Assembly (NCBI GenBank): GCA_018223125.1
Contig: JAAEZA010000001.1
Span: 179,017-243,016 of the forward strand
Length of the DNA stretch: 64,000 bases
Source: Paracoccaceae bacterium
GTDB lineage: Bacteria; Pseudomonadota; Alphaproteobacteria; Rhodobacterales; Rhodobacteraceae
Direction: 5' to 3'
Position 1 is the first letter of the stretch. Each line of letters opens with the position of its first letter. A program made the position numbers and the translations under genes. Positions 27,086 to 37,200 of the stretch are shown piece after piece. The notes under the pieces were generated by a model, which did no database searches, had not been told where the DNA came from, and saw only the letters and a list, made by a program, of their open reading frames with translations.

Positions 27086-27709
27086 ATGGCTGAAGTAAGA
27101 GTATCCATCGGCGGACGGGAATTTGAAGTTGCCTGCCGTGACGGGGAGGAGCATTTCCTGCAATCTGCCGCCCTGCTGCTGGACAATGAAGCCAGCGCGC
27201 TGAACGAGGCGCTTGGACGGATGCCCGAAACGCGGATGCTGCTGATGTCGGGGTTGATGCTTGCGGATAAAACCGCGAGTCTGGAAGACCAGTTGAAACA
27301 GGCACCGCCCCCCCAGATCGCGCTGTCCGCCGAGGACGAGGCCGTGATAAAGCGCGCCCGCAAGACCGAAGCCCAACTGGGCGCGGCGCAGGCCGAACTG
27401 GCGGAACTGCGTGCCGAACTGGCAGAACTGCAATCCAGATCACATAGCGCGGACTCTGAAGCTGAAAACGCCAAAGCCGAACGGGAAGCGGCGGAAGCGG
27501 TGCTTGCGGATCTTAAAGCAGCGCGCGATGCCGCCGAGGACCGCGCGAAAGCGGCTGAGTCAAAACTGGAAGAGGCCCAGACCAAAGCGGATGAAGTCGA
27601 AGCCAAAATTGAAGAAGCCCGCGCTGCCAAAGATTCAGCCGTAGCGGTAATGCGTTCAATGGTAGAGCGGATGGAAGAAGCCGCGCAGCGTTTGCAAAAA
27701 CAGGACTGA
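27086..27709 (+). CDS. zapA: Cell division protein ZapA with extended C-terminal coiled coil
   Basis: ZapA bundles FtsZ filaments at mid-cell. Residues 1-70 (MAEVRVSIGGREFEVACRDG followed by EEHFLQSAALLLD) match the ZapA globular head and first helix. The 207-residue length is about twice that of E. coli ZapA because of a long Glu/Ala coiled coil (90-200). GGAGGG lies about 10 nt before the ATG. A strong terminator follows, so this and the preceding coiled-coil gene form a two-gene unit. Confidence 0.85.
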   Translation: MAEVRVSIGGREFEVACRDGEEHFLQSAALLLDNEASALNEALGRMPETRMLLMSGLMLADKTASLEDQLKQAPPPQIALSAEDEAVIKRARKTEAQLGAAQAELAELRAELAELQSRSHSADSEAENAKAEREAAEAVLADLKAARDAAEDRAKAAESKLEEAQTKADEVEAKIEEARAAKDSAVAVMRSMVERMEEAAQRLQKQD

Positions 27710-27736
27710 CGCTCTCTACAAGCTTAAGATTTGAAT

Positions 27737-27772
27737 AAAAAACGCCGGAAGATGTTCTCTTCCGGCGTTTTT
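27737..27772. terminator. Bidirectional intrinsic terminator between zapA and grxD
   Basis: A 10-bp stem AACGCCGGAA/TTCCGGCGTT with a 9-nt loop has T-runs on both outer sides. It lies between convergent genes and should stop both transcripts. Confidence 0.9.
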
Positions 27773-27813
27773 CTTTTTGGGCGTTCCTGAAACCGGCGCA
27801 ACGGCCGACCGGA

Positions 27814-28176
27814 TCAGCCGTTTGCTTCGCGGATCTTGGCCGCTGCGTCTTTGTCATAGGTCACGCCGTTTTCATCAAACAGCGTGTCCAACTCGCCGGA
27901 GAGGGTCATCTCTGTGATGATGTCACAGCCGCCTACGAACTCTCCCTTGACGTAGAGCTGCGGGATTGTCGGCCAGTCGGAAAAATCCTTGATGCCCTGA
28001 CGGATTGCGTCATCGGCCAGCACGTTTACATCGGTGAAATTCACCCCCATGTAATTCAACACTCCGGCCACGCGCGAGGAAAACCCGCATTGTGGCATGG
28101 AGGCCGTGCCTTTCATGAACAAAACAACGTCGTTGTTGTCCACGGTTTCCTGAATTTGTGCGTTTGTGTCGGTCAT
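27814..28176 (-). CDS. grxD: Monothiol glutaredoxin, Grx4 family
   Basis: The 120-residue protein has the CGFS active site (C30, in MPQCGFSS), the TVP-type loop (WPTIPQLYVKGEF) and the glutathione-binding GGCDI. CGFS glutaredoxins bridge a [2Fe-2S] cluster with glutathione and, with BolA proteins, handle iron-sulfur trafficking. A bolA-type gene lies just upstream on the same strand, in line with this partnership. AAGGA lies 7 nt before the ATG. Confidence 0.95.
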   Translation of the reverse strand: MTDTNAQIQETVDNNDVVLFMKGTASMPQCGFSSRVAGVLNYMGVNFTDVNVLADDAIRQGIKDFSDWPTIPQLYVKGEFVGGCDIITEMTLSGELDTLFDENGVTYDKDAAAKIREANG

Positions 28177-28288
28177 ATTGGTATCCTTGTTGCGGAATGC
28201 CGCGTTTGCCAGATCATATATCAGCGGACTGGCGAATTACAATGGCACGGGCGGTTCACATCTGCGCCACGTTACGGCGCATTCGCGC

Positions 28289-28525
28289 TTATTCCTTGAC
28301 TTTGGTGGTCAGGGCCAGCGCATGCAATTCGCCGGAGGGGCCGTCCATCTTGCCTTTCAGCGCGGCATAAACCATCCGCTGTTGGGCAACGCGGTTCTTG
28401 CCGGCAAATTCTTCGGCCACCACCTGGGCGGCCATATGCACGCCGTCATCGCCCTGAACGGTGATGTCGGCGGTCGGAAAGGCTTCGCGAAGCAGGCTTT
28501 CGATTTCTGGGGCGGACATAGGCAT
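28289..28525 (-). CDS. BolA/IbaG-family protein
   Basis: The 78-residue protein has the BolA fold features: an N-terminal helix (APEIESLLREAFPTADI), the VQGDDGVHMAAQVVAEEF strand region with the conserved His, and RMVYAALKGKMDGPSGELHA. The short length and DG-H arrangement are closer to the IbaG/BolA2-like branch. It partners CGFS glutaredoxins in iron-sulfur handling, and grxD follows downstream. The ATG at 28525 has AAGGA 7 nt upstream. The reading frame runs further upstream into purL without a plausible start. Confidence 0.88.
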   Translation of the reverse strand: MPMSAPEIESLLREAFPTADITVQGDDGVHMAAQVVAEEFAGKNRVAQQRMVYAALKGKMDGPSGELHALALTTKVKE

Positions 28526-28580
28526 AGCGTATTCCTTTTGTGTCGTTGTACCGTTTAACGGTGCTTGGCGTCTTTGTGGA

Positions 28581-30740
28581 TCAGCCGAACACCTTTGGCA
28601 AGCACTCGGCAAATCCGGCCCGTGCGGTGGACAGGGGCAGGGACTCTGCGCCTAGCGTGATGTCATTGCCCCCGAAGCTGCCGATGGTTTCGGCAGGTAC
28701 ACCGGCATCACGGGCCGCTTCAAGGACGGCTTGCGCATTGGCGGTTGCCACCAGATAGCGGGCCTGATCTTCGCCGAAGAACCATCCGGCATCCCCGTCT
28801 TTCACAGTGACACCGCAGTTGGAGGCAAAGGCCATATCCGCCACGGCCAGCGCCAGACCGCCATCAGACAGGTCATGTGCTGCGGTGATAAGACCTTTGG
28901 ATTGCAGTGAGCGGATGAACTCACCTGCGGCGCGTTCTTTTTCCAGATCCACATGGGGTGCATCGCCGTCTTCGCGGTCGAACAGCTCTTTTATAAGGGC
29001 GGACTGGCCAAGGTGGCCGTTGGTTTCCCCGATCAGAACCAGCGCATCGCCGTCCTGCGCCTGCGTGCCGATCAGTTCGTCCAGAGACGACAGCAGCCCG
29101 ACAGCACCAATGGTGGGGGTTGGCAGGATGCCAACACCATCGGTTTCATTGTACAGGCTGACGTTGCCCGAAACGATGGGCATATCAAGCGCGCTACAAG
29201 CTTCGCCGATGCCTTTGATACAGCCGACAAACTGGCCCATGATTTCCGGCTTTTCAGGGTTGCCGAAGTTCATGTTATCAGTTGTTGCCAGAGGTTTGGC
29301 GCCGGTAGCGCAGAGATTGCGATAGGCTTCGGCTACGGCCTGTTTGCCACCCTCGAAAGGGTTCGCCTTGCAATAGCGCGGGGTTACGTCAGAGGTAAAG
29401 GCCAGCGCCTTTGCTGTTCCGTGCACACGAATGACACCGGCGTCCGATCCCGGGCGTTTCACCGTGTCGGCCATCACCATCGTATCATACTGTTCGTAAA
29501 CCCATGCCCGCGAGGCGTAATTGGGCGAGGAAACCAGCGTCATCAGGGCTTCTGCCGGATTGACCGCAGGCACATCGCCAACAGCCGCGGCCGCGGGTGT
29601 TTCCACCCAGGGGCGATCATATTCCGGTGCCGTGCCGGACAGGGCCTTCAGCGGCAGGTCGGCTTTGACTTCACCGTTGTGCATGATCAAAAAGCGGTCT
29701 TCCGCGATGGTTTCGCCCACAATAGCAAAATCCAGATCCCATTTGTCGAAAACGGCTTTGGCCTCGGCTTCCAGTTCGGGTTTCAGAACCATCAGCATCC
29801 GTTCCTGAGACTCTGACAGCATCATTTCATAGGCGGTCATGTTGTCTTCGCGGATCGGCACGTCTTCAAGGTTCAGACGCACGCCCAGATTACCCTTGTC
29901 GCCCATTTCAACGGCAGAACAGGTCAGGCCCGCAGCGCCCATATCCTGAATAGAGATCACAGCGCCGGTTTGCATCAGCTCCAGCGTTGCTTCCATCAGG
30001 CGTTTTTCGGTGAACGGGTCGCCAACCTGAACAGTGGGGCGTTTTTCCTCAATCGTGTCGTCAAATTCCGCACTGGCCATAGTTGCGCCGCCGACACCGT
30101 CACGTCCCGTCTTTGCGCCCAGATACACAACAGGCATCCCGACACCGGAAGCTGCCGAGTAGAAAATCCCGTCCGTTTCAGCCAGACCGGCGGCAAAAGC
30201 GTTTACCAGACAGTTACCGTTATAGGCTTTGTGAAAGCGCAACTCGCCCCCGACGGTTGGGACGCCGAAACAGTTGCCATATCCGCCCACACCTTCGACC
30301 ACACCGGACACCAGCGATCTGGTCTTCGGATGGCTGATCTCCCCGAAGGACAGGGAATTCATCGCCGCAATCGGGCGGGCACCCATGGTGAAAACATCGC
30401 GCAGAATGCCGCCGACGCCTGTGGCTGCCCCCTGATAGGGTTCGATGTAGGACGGGTGGTTGTGGCTTTCCATCTTGAACACCACACATTGCCCGTCGCC
30501 AATATCGACGATACCGGCGTTTTCACCCGGACCACAGATCACCTGCGGGCCTTCCGTCGGCAGGGTGCGCAGCCATTTTTTCGAAGACTTGTAGGAACAA
30601 TGTTCGTTCCACATGGCCGAAAAGATGCCGAGTTCGGTGAAGGTCGGCTCACGTCCGATCAGGTCCAGAATGCGCTGGTATTCTTCCGCATTGAGCCCGT
30701 GATCTTTGATAAGTTTTTCGGTGATTGCCGGATCGGTCAT
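28581..30740 (-). CDS. purL: Phosphoribosylformylglycinamidine synthase subunit PurL
   Basis: PurL uses ATP to convert FGAR to FGAM in purine synthesis, with PurQ and PurS supplying ammonia. The 719-residue length is that of the small-type PurL used with PurQS. Motifs are [15 protein letters not shown] near the N-terminus, [18 protein letters not shown], and the second AIR-synthase-like half ([17 protein letters not shown]). The ATG at 30740 begins the family N-terminus [16 protein letters not shown]. The gene is followed by bolA and grxD on the same strand with gaps of 55 and 112 nt. Confidence 0.96.
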   Translation of the reverse strand: MTDPAITEKLIKDHGLNAEEYQRILDLIGREPTFTELGIFSAMWNEHCSYKSSKKWLRTLPTEGPQVICGPGENAGIVDIGDGQCVVFKMESHNHPSYIEPYQGAATGVGGILRDVFTMGARPIAAMNSLSFGEISHPKTRSLVSGVVEGVGGYGNCFGVPTVGGELRFHKAYNGNCLVNAFAAGLAETDGIFYSAASGVGMPVVYLGAKTGRDGVGGATMASAEFDDTIEEKRPTVQVGDPFTEKRLMEATLELMQTGAVISIQDMGAAGLTCSAVEMGDKGNLGVRLNLEDVPIREDNMTAYEMMLSESQERMLMVLKPELEAEAKAVFDKWDLDFAIVGETIAEDRFLIMHNGEVKADLPLKALSGTAPEYDRPWVETPAAAAVGDVPAVNPAEALMTLVSSPNYASRAWVYEQYDTMVMADTVKRPGSDAGVIRVHGTAKALAFTSDVTPRYCKANPFEGGKQAVAEAYRNLCATGAKPLATTDNMNFGNPEKPEIMGQFVGCIKGIGEACSALDMPIVSGNVSLYNETDGVGILPTPTIGAVGLLSSLDELIGTQAQDGDALVLIGETNGHLGQSALIKELFDREDGDAPHVDLEKERAAGEFIRSLQSKGLITAAHDLSDGGLALAVADMAFASNCGVTVKDGDAGWFFGEDQARYLVATANAQAVLEAARDAGVPAETIGSFGGNDITLGAESLPLSTARAGFAECLPKVFG

Positions 30741-30914
30741 GATGTGCTGTCCCAATGCGCGTGGATTTGCGGGTGTATTACTGGAAGGCAGCCTTCGGTG
30801 AAAGAGCCGAAACTGCCGCAGATTGAAAATTTCGGCATTTATTTTCGCCTGCATGTCGATTCCGGCCGGCGCCGTTCGTCATTTCAGTATTAATCCCAAT
30901 TAACGGAGGCTCTT

Positions 30915-31307
30915 GTGCCCTTACCCATTACCTCACTTTATGCTGCAATTCTGGCGCTGATGCTGATCGTGCTGACCTACTACGTAATCTTGGGACGCGC
31001 CCGTTCCGGCATTTCCATCCTGCACGGAGAGGATATGGCACTGGCCACGCGGATCAGGCAGCACGGCAATTTCATCGAATTCGTTCCGATGGCGCTGATT
31101 GTTATGGCGCTGGCCGAGTTCGGTGGCGCAAACAGTATGGCCCTTCATATCGCCGGAGTCCTGCTGGTTGTTGCGCGTATCGCCCAGCCTTTCGGGATGC
31201 ATCCTGAAATTGCGACCAAACCCTTGCGGATCATTGGCGGGGCAGGGACGCATCTGTCGATCCTGATTTCTGTGGCCCTGATCCTGACCGCGCGTTTTGC
31301 AGGATAA
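30915..31307 (+). CDS. MAPEG-family membrane protein
   Basis: The 130-residue protein has four hydrophobic segments and the MAPEG signature region RIRQHGNFIEFVPMALI, with Asn and Glu before the second helix. The family includes glutathione S-transferases and peroxidases of the membrane, but many bacterial members are uncharacterised. The start is GTG at 30915 with GGAGG 6 nt upstream. It is divergent from purL and precedes the YCII gene by 70 nt. Confidence 0.85.
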   Translation: MPLPITSLYAAILALMLIVLTYYVILGRARSGISILHGEDMALATRIRQHGNFIEFVPMALIVMALAEFGGANSMALHIAGVLLVVARIAQPFGMHPEIATKPLRIIGGAGTHLSILISVALILTARFAG

Positions 31308-31377
31308 GCCGGCAAAGCAATTTATTGATTTTTCACCCGGAGTTTGACCAAACTCACCCAACCCGAAAGGAAATATT

Positions 31378-31728
31378 ATGAAGTATCTCGCACTTATCTA
31401 TTCCGCATCCGGTTCCAACCCCGATTTTGGCACACCGGAATTTGCCGCCTCTATGGAAGAGTGGAACAAGGTGAACCAGACCTACATTGATGCGGGTGTC
31501 ATGGTGGCGGGCGATGCCTTGCAGGACGTCGCAACGGCCACATCCATCCGTATCCGCGACGGGAAGCAGGAAACGATGGACGGACCATTTGCCGAAACCA
31601 AAGAGCAATTGGGCGGGTATTACCTGCTGGATTGTGCCGATCTGGACGAGGCGATCAAATACGCCGCCATGATCCCTGCGGCCCGCTATGGCACGGTCGA
31701 GGTGCGCCCGATCATGGAACTGGGATAG
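31378..31728 (+). CDS. YCII-related (DGPF-domain) protein
   Basis: The 116-residue protein shows the YCII/DGPF fold (MKYLALIYS at the start, GKQETMDGPFAETKEQLGGY with the eponymous DGPF at about 70). It has a ferredoxin-like dimeric fold and no established activity. DGPF proteins are the standard genomic partners of ECF42-type sigma factors, and such a gene directly follows, overlapping its 3' end. AAGGA lies 7 nt before the ATG. Confidence 0.9.
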   Translation: MKYLALIYSASGSNPDFGTPEFAASMEEWNKVNQTYIDAGVMVAGDALQDVATATSIRIRDGKQETMDGPFAETKEQLGGYYLLDCADLDEAIKYAAMIPAARYGTVEVRPIMELG

Positions 31729-33004
31729 TCCACTGGCCGCGGTCGCAGATCCGGTTGCAGCTGCCCTGAACGAGATTGTTCAGGGCGGCCGTGGCCGCTT
31801 GCTTGCCGCGCTAATTGCCAATTTACGGGATTTCCAGCTGGCAGAGGACAGTATGCAGGATGCGCTGGCCTCTGCTTTGGTGCATTGGCGGCGCTCCGGC
31901 ATTCCGGCGAACCCGTCCGGCTGGTTGTTGAAAACTGCACGGCGCAAGGCGATTGACCGATTGCGCAGGTCGCAAAATTTCGATTCAAAATCAGCGCAGT
32001 ATTCCTTGATGTTGAAGCTGGACCAGGCGGATGCAAAAGAAGAATCCCGACATGATATCCCGGACGAACGCTTGCGGTTGATATTTACCTGCTGTCATCC
32101 CGCACTTGATCCGAAAACACGTATCGCTTTAACCCTGCGCACACTTGGCGGGTTGACCACGGCAGAAATTGCCCGCGCATTTCTGGACAAAGAACCCGCA
32201 ATGGCGCAGCGTCTGGTGCGGGCACGCCACAAGATTGTAAAATCGGGCGTCCCGTTCCGCATACCGGATGCACAGGATTGGGACGAGCGTCTGAACTCGG
32301 TTCTAAGTGTGATCTATCTGATCTTCAACGAGGGCTACGCCGCCTTGCGCGGGGATCGACAGATCCGTGTGGATCTTTGCGAGGAAGCAATTTTTCTGGC
32401 CCGTCTGATGAACCGGTTGCGACCGGAACAGCCCGAAGTAGAGGGGCTACTCGCTCTCATGTTAATGATCCATGCCCGAAGGCGGGCCCGCAGCACGACA
32501 AGTGGCGCGATGATACCGATCGAAATGCAGGACCGCGAAAGCTGGGACCGGCCTTTGATTGCGCAGGGGATCAAGCTGGTCGAAACGGCCCTGAAACGCG
32601 CACCGCTCGGGCCGTATCAGCTTCAGGCGGCGATTCAGGCAGTTCATTGCGAAGCGCAGAATTTTGACGCGACCCGCTGGAGCGAAATACTGGGGCTTTA
32701 CGATCTGTTGGTCCAATTTGACGGAACAGCCATCGTAAAGCTGAACCGTTGTGTGGCGCTGTCCTATGTGGACGGGCCAGAGGCGGCGCTTCGGGCCAGT
32801 CGGGAATTAGATGGAGAACTGGCAGGGTATCAGCCCTATCACGCGGCGCAGGCCGCATTCTATCATCGCGCAAAACACTATCCCGAGGCGGTGCAATCTT
32901 ATGATCGTGCGATAGAACTTTGCGACAATCGCAGTGCGGTGGCGTTTCTGGATGAAAAAAGGCGTGGCGCAAAAAAAGAGGCCGAGCAAATGCTCGGCCT
33001 TTAG
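31688..33004 (+). CDS. ECF42-like RNA polymerase sigma factor with C-terminal TPR-like extension
   Basis: The N-terminal 190 residues carry sigma region 2 (FQLAEDSMQDALASALVHW and PSGWLLKTARRKAIDRLRR) and region 4 (LTTAEIARAFLDKEPAMAQR). The remaining 250 residues are a helical TPR-like extension (GPYQLQAAIQAVHCEAQNFD, FYHRAKHYPEAVQSYDRAIE), which with the adjacent DGPF gene is the ECF42 arrangement. No anti-sigma factor is present. The start is uncertain: the ATG at 31688 overlaps the YCII gene by 41 nt without a ribosome site, while homology suggests initiation nearer 31733, where only CTG is available. A terminator hairpin lies inside its last codons. Confidence 0.85.
   Translation: MARSRCARSWNWDSPLAAVADPVAAALNEIVQGGRGRLLAALIANLRDFQLAEDSMQDALASALVHWRRSGIPANPSGWLLKTARRKAIDRLRRSQNFDSKSAQYSLMLKLDQADAKEESRHDIPDERLRLIFTCCHPALDPKTRIALTLRTLGGLTTAEIARAFLDKEPAMAQRLVRARHKIVKSGVPFRIPDAQDWDERLNSVLSVIYLIFNEGYAALRGDRQIRVDLCEEAIFLARLMNRLRPEQPEVEGLLALMLMIHARRRARSTTSGAMIPIEMQDRESWDRPLIAQGIKLVETALKRAPLGPYQLQAAIQAVHCEAQNFDATRWSEILGLYDLLVQFDGTAIVKLNRCVALSYVDGPEAALRASRELDGELAGYQPYHAAQAAFYHRAKHYPEAVQSYDRAIELCDNRSAVAFLDEKRRGAKKEAEQMLGL
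32979..33002 (+). terminator. Intrinsic terminator embedded in the end of the sigma factor gene
   Basis: A 10-bp stem AGGCCGAGCA/TGCTCGGCCT with a 2-nt loop is formed by the last codons of the sigma factor, and the following TTTAG holds the stop codon. The hairpin therefore encodes the C-terminal EAEQMLGL. The short loop and U-tract make it moderate. Confidence 0.6.
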
Positions 33005-33189
33005 TCCAACAGGGAGGTGAAGAAGAACGAGAGCGTTTGCTCAACCGTCCGCCTTCATGGATAAGATATAAACCGAAGGTGTTAACGACAAGTGTAAAAA
33101 GGTCACATACGTTGCATATCCGTCATGCGTTCTGCGCATGGCTGTGCCCGAAACAGGGCGTTTTTTCCCTAGCTGATTGAATGCGCGAC

Positions 33190-34083
33190 CTAAATTTGTG
33201 ACAATTTCTTGTCAGCCTTGATCTCTTCCAGAACAAAATCCCTGAAGATTGCTACCTTTTTTGAATGTCTGAGCTCCTCCGGATAGGCCAGATAGACCGG
33301 AACCTGATGGCTTTGGTCCTCGGGAAGAATCCGGATCAGTTGTGGGAAGTCTACTGTGACGTAGCTGGGCAGCAGGCCGATCCCCACTCCGTACAGCACA
33401 GCCTGCAGGACGCCGAAGTAATTGTTCACGGTCAGGTGGGACAGATGTTCGCCCGCAAGGATGGGGCGAATCCAGTTCAGACTTGCTGTCACTTGTTGCG
33501 ATGTCAGGTTCTGGCTGACAATCCGGTGGCCGCGCAATTCCTCAAAGGTTTCGGGTGTGCCGAATTTGTCGAGATACGGTTGGGTTGCGTAAAACCGCAT
33601 GTTCACATCCATCAGGCGGCGGCGGACCAGATCGGCCTGGCTGGGTTCTTTCATCCGGATCGCTACATCGGCTTCGCGCATGGGCAGGTCCAGAACCCGT
33701 TCTTCCAGCATCAGGTCAATCTTCAGATCAGGATAGCGGTCGTACAGGCGGCCCATACGCGGGGACAGCCACAGGGAACCGAAACCGACGGAAGTGGTGA
33801 CTTTCAGTTCACCGAAAACTTCGTCTTCGGAATCCCGCAGGCGGGCCTCGGTGGATTCGAGCTTCTTGCTCATGGCGGAAGTGGCGTCAAACATCAGTTC
33901 GCCCTGTTCGGTCAGAATCAGGCCGCGGGCGTGGCGGTGGAACAGGGTCACGCCAAGGGTTTCTTCCAAGGCGCGGATCTGGCGGCTGACTGCCGATTGC
34001 GACAGGTGAAGCGCATCCCCGGCGTGTGTCAGGCTGCCTGCATCTGCAACGGCATGAAAAATGCGCAGTTTATCCCAATCCAT
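33190..34083 (-). CDS. LysR-family transcriptional regulator
   Basis: The 297-residue protein has an N-terminal winged HTH (residues 1-60, GSLTHAGDALHLSQSAVSRQ and the following IRALEETLGVTLFHR) and a periplasmic-binding-like effector domain (about 90-290). GGAGGAG precedes the ATG. It is divergent from the indolepyruvate oxidoreductase gene with a 145-nt gap, the usual layout for a LysR regulator and its target. The effector is unknown; an aryl-pyruvate or aromatic amino acid would be the first guess. Confidence 0.92.
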   Translation of the reverse strand: MDWDKLRIFHAVADAGSLTHAGDALHLSQSAVSRQIRALEETLGVTLFHRHARGLILTEQGELMFDATSAMSKKLESTEARLRDSEDEVFGELKVTTSVGFGSLWLSPRMGRLYDRYPDLKIDLMLEERVLDLPMREADVAIRMKEPSQADLVRRRLMDVNMRFYATQPYLDKFGTPETFEELRGHRIVSQNLTSQQVTASLNWIRPILAGEHLSHLTVNNYFGVLQAVLYGVGIGLLPSYVTVDFPQLIRILPEDQSHQVPVYLAYPEELRHSKKVAIFRDFVLEEIKADKKLSQI

Positions 34084-34228
34084 AGACTGCTCCTCCCAAT
34101 TTTTTTTTCGTTGGCAAGTATGTAGGTGTCCGGTGGCTCAAAAGCAATGAAAAGACGTCGGGTGAATATCCCTTGATAGGTCATATTTTATGACCTATTA
34201 TCGCCGCAAGCACTGTGGAGGATGCCCG

Positions 34229-37200
34229 ATGACCAAACAGGAAATTTCACTTACCGATCGTTTCGACCTAACAAAAAAGACTGTTCTGCTGAACGGGACA
34301 CAGGCGTTGGTGCGCCTGATGCTGGCCCAAAAGGAGCGGGATCGCACGGCAGGGCTGAACACTGCCGGATATGTAACCGGCTATCGCGGGTCGCCCCTTG
34401 GTGCTGTGGATTTGCAGATGGAACGTGCGTCCAAGCATCTGGCAGCCAGCGATGTGGTGTTTCAGGCCGGTTTGAACGAAGACCTTGCGGCGACTGCGCT
34501 TTGGGGTGTGCAACAGGCAGAAATGTTCGGGGAGGGCAAATTCGACGGGGTTTACGGGCTGTGGTACGGCAAGGGGCCGGGTGTGGACCGTTCGGGCGAT
34601 GTGTTCCGTCATGCCAACATGGCCGGCACCTCTGAAAACGGCGGGGTTCTGGTCTGTATGGGGGATGACCACACCGGCGAAAGTTCTACTGTTCTGCACC
34701 AGTCCGAATTTGCGCTGGTGGACGCAATGATGCCGATCCTGTCTCCGGCAGGGGTGCAGGAGGTGCTGGATTACGGCGCCTACGGCTATGCGCTCAGCCG
34801 CTATTCGGGGTGCTGGGTCGGGTTGAAATGCGTGAAGGACACGATTGAGGCAACCGCCGTTGTGGATGGCGACCCGTCCCGCGTGTCCGTTAATATCCCG
34901 ACCGATTTTGCCATGCCCGCAGACGGAATTAACATTCGCGCTGATGACAGCCCCGTCGCACAGGAAGCCCGTCTGCACGATTACAAACGGTTCGCAGCCG
35001 AGGCCTTTGCCCGTGCCAACAATCTGGACAAGCGGATGGCGGGCAAGCCGGGTGCGAAGATCGGAATCGTTTCCAGCGGTAAGAACTGGCTGGATACACA
35101 ACACGCGCTGGACCTTCTGGGACTGGACGAAGCGGAAATGGAGCGCCTTGGCATCACCACCTATAAGGTTGCGATGGTCTGGCCGCTGGATATGACCAGC
35201 TTTCATGAATGGGCCGAAGGGCTCGACATGATTATCGTGGTCGAGGAAAAGCGCAAACTGATCGAAGTGCAGATCAAGGAAGCCATTTTTGACGACCGCA
35301 ACGCCCGCCGCGTGATCGGTTGGAAGCACGACATCCGCAAGGATGAGGTCATCTTCACCGTCAAAGGTGCGCTGGAACCTATCACCGTGGCCCGCAAGAT
35401 CGGGATGTTGCTGGGTGAAGAAGGCCGCTCTACCGACGGGATCAAACAGGCGTTGATGCGTCTGGACGAAGCAACCGCAGGGGACAACGCCGAAGAAATC
35501 GCCGCCCGCACGCCGTGGTTCTGTTCGGGCTGTCCGCATAATTCGTCCACCAAAGTGCCGGACGGATCACGCGCCTATGCGGGGATTGGCTGTCATTATA
35601 TGGCCAAATGGATGGACCGCGACACGATGGGGTTCACCCATATGGGGGCGGAAGGCGCGAACTGGATTGGCGAGTCGCTGTTTTCCACGCGGGATCATGT
35701 GTTCCAGAACCTTGGCGATGGCACCTACAACCACTCCGGTGTGCAGGCGATCCGTGCGGCTTTGGCGGCCAATACCAACATCACCTATAAAATCCTGTTC
35801 AACGATGCTGTCGCAATGACCGGCGGTCAGGACAACGAAGGGGATTTGTCAGCCGCCAAAATCTGCGCGGAAATTCAGGCGATGGGGCTGAAGAACATCT
35901 TCCTTGTCTACGACGAAAAGGAAGAAATCGACTTTTCGGAATTTCCCGCCAACATCGAGAAATTCGAGCGTGCGGACCTTGCGACTGTTCAGGAAAAATG
36001 CACCAGGATCAAAGGCGTATCTGCCATTGTTTATGTGCAGACCTGTGCTGCGGAAAAACGCCGCCGCCGCAAGCGCGGGTTGTTTCCGGATCCCGACCAG
36101 CGGGTATTTATCAACCCTGCGGTCTGTGAAGGCTGTGGCGACTGCGGTGTGCAATCCAACTGTGTTTCGGTTGTGCCGCTGGAAACCGAACTGGGCCGGA
36201 AGCGGGCCATCGACCAGTCAAGCTGCAATAAGGATTTTTCATGTGTTAACGGCTTCTGCCCCAGCTTTGTGACCGTCAAAGGGGGCACGCCGAAGAAACA
36301 GGCGGCCAGTGGTATGGAATTGCCGCAACTGGCCGATCCGGTGCTGCCAACCATCAACGGCACCCATAACCTTGTGATTACAGGTGTGGGCGGCACGGGT
36401 GTTGTGACTGTGGGGGCGGTTCTGGCAATGGCGGCCCATGTGGAAGGCAAGGGCGCGGGCATGATGGAAATGGCCGGACTGGCGCAAAAAGGTGGTGCTG
36501 TGCACATCCATTGCCGTCTGGCCGAAAAACCGTCTGACATCAGCGCCGTGCGGGTTGCAATTGGCGAAGCCCACGGGGTGATCGGCGGCGATCTGGTGGT
36601 TACGGCCGGTGCAAAAACACTGGGTCTGATGGGGCGCGGCCGCACCAAGGTCGTCTGCAACAGCCATGAGATCGTCACGGGCGATTTTACCCGCAACGCG
36701 GAATTCTCCCTGCCAAGTGATCGTCTGCAACTGTCCCTGACGGGGCGTCTGGGGGAAGAGGCGGTCAGCTTCTTTGACGCCACCGAACTGGCGCGTGTGC
36801 ATCTGGGCGACAGCATCTATGCCAATATGCTGATGGTGGGTGCTGCGTGGCAGAACGGGCTGATCCCGCTGTCAGAAGCCTCAATCATAAAAGCGATAGA
36901 GTTGAACGGCGCCGGTGTAGAGGGTAACAAAAGGGCCTTCGCTGTGGGCCGCTGGGCGGTCAGCCACCCTGTGGAGGCGGCAAATTCGCTGGTCAGCAAG
37001 GTGGTCGAACTGCCCAAATCGCTGGATGAGAAGATCAGCTATCGCGCCGATCTTCTGAAAGCCTATCAGAATGAGACACTGGCGCAGAAGTACCGCGATT
37101 TCCTTGCCGGAGTTGACAGTGCCGACCTGCGCGAAGCTGTCGCGCAATCCTATTACAAGCTGCTGGCGTATAAGGATGAATACGAAGTGGCGCGGCTGCA

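Noticed and set aside
30890-30905. TTAA boxes between purL and the MAPEG gene as a CtrA site
   Set aside because: The spacing is 6 nt, not the required 7, so the full consensus is not met.
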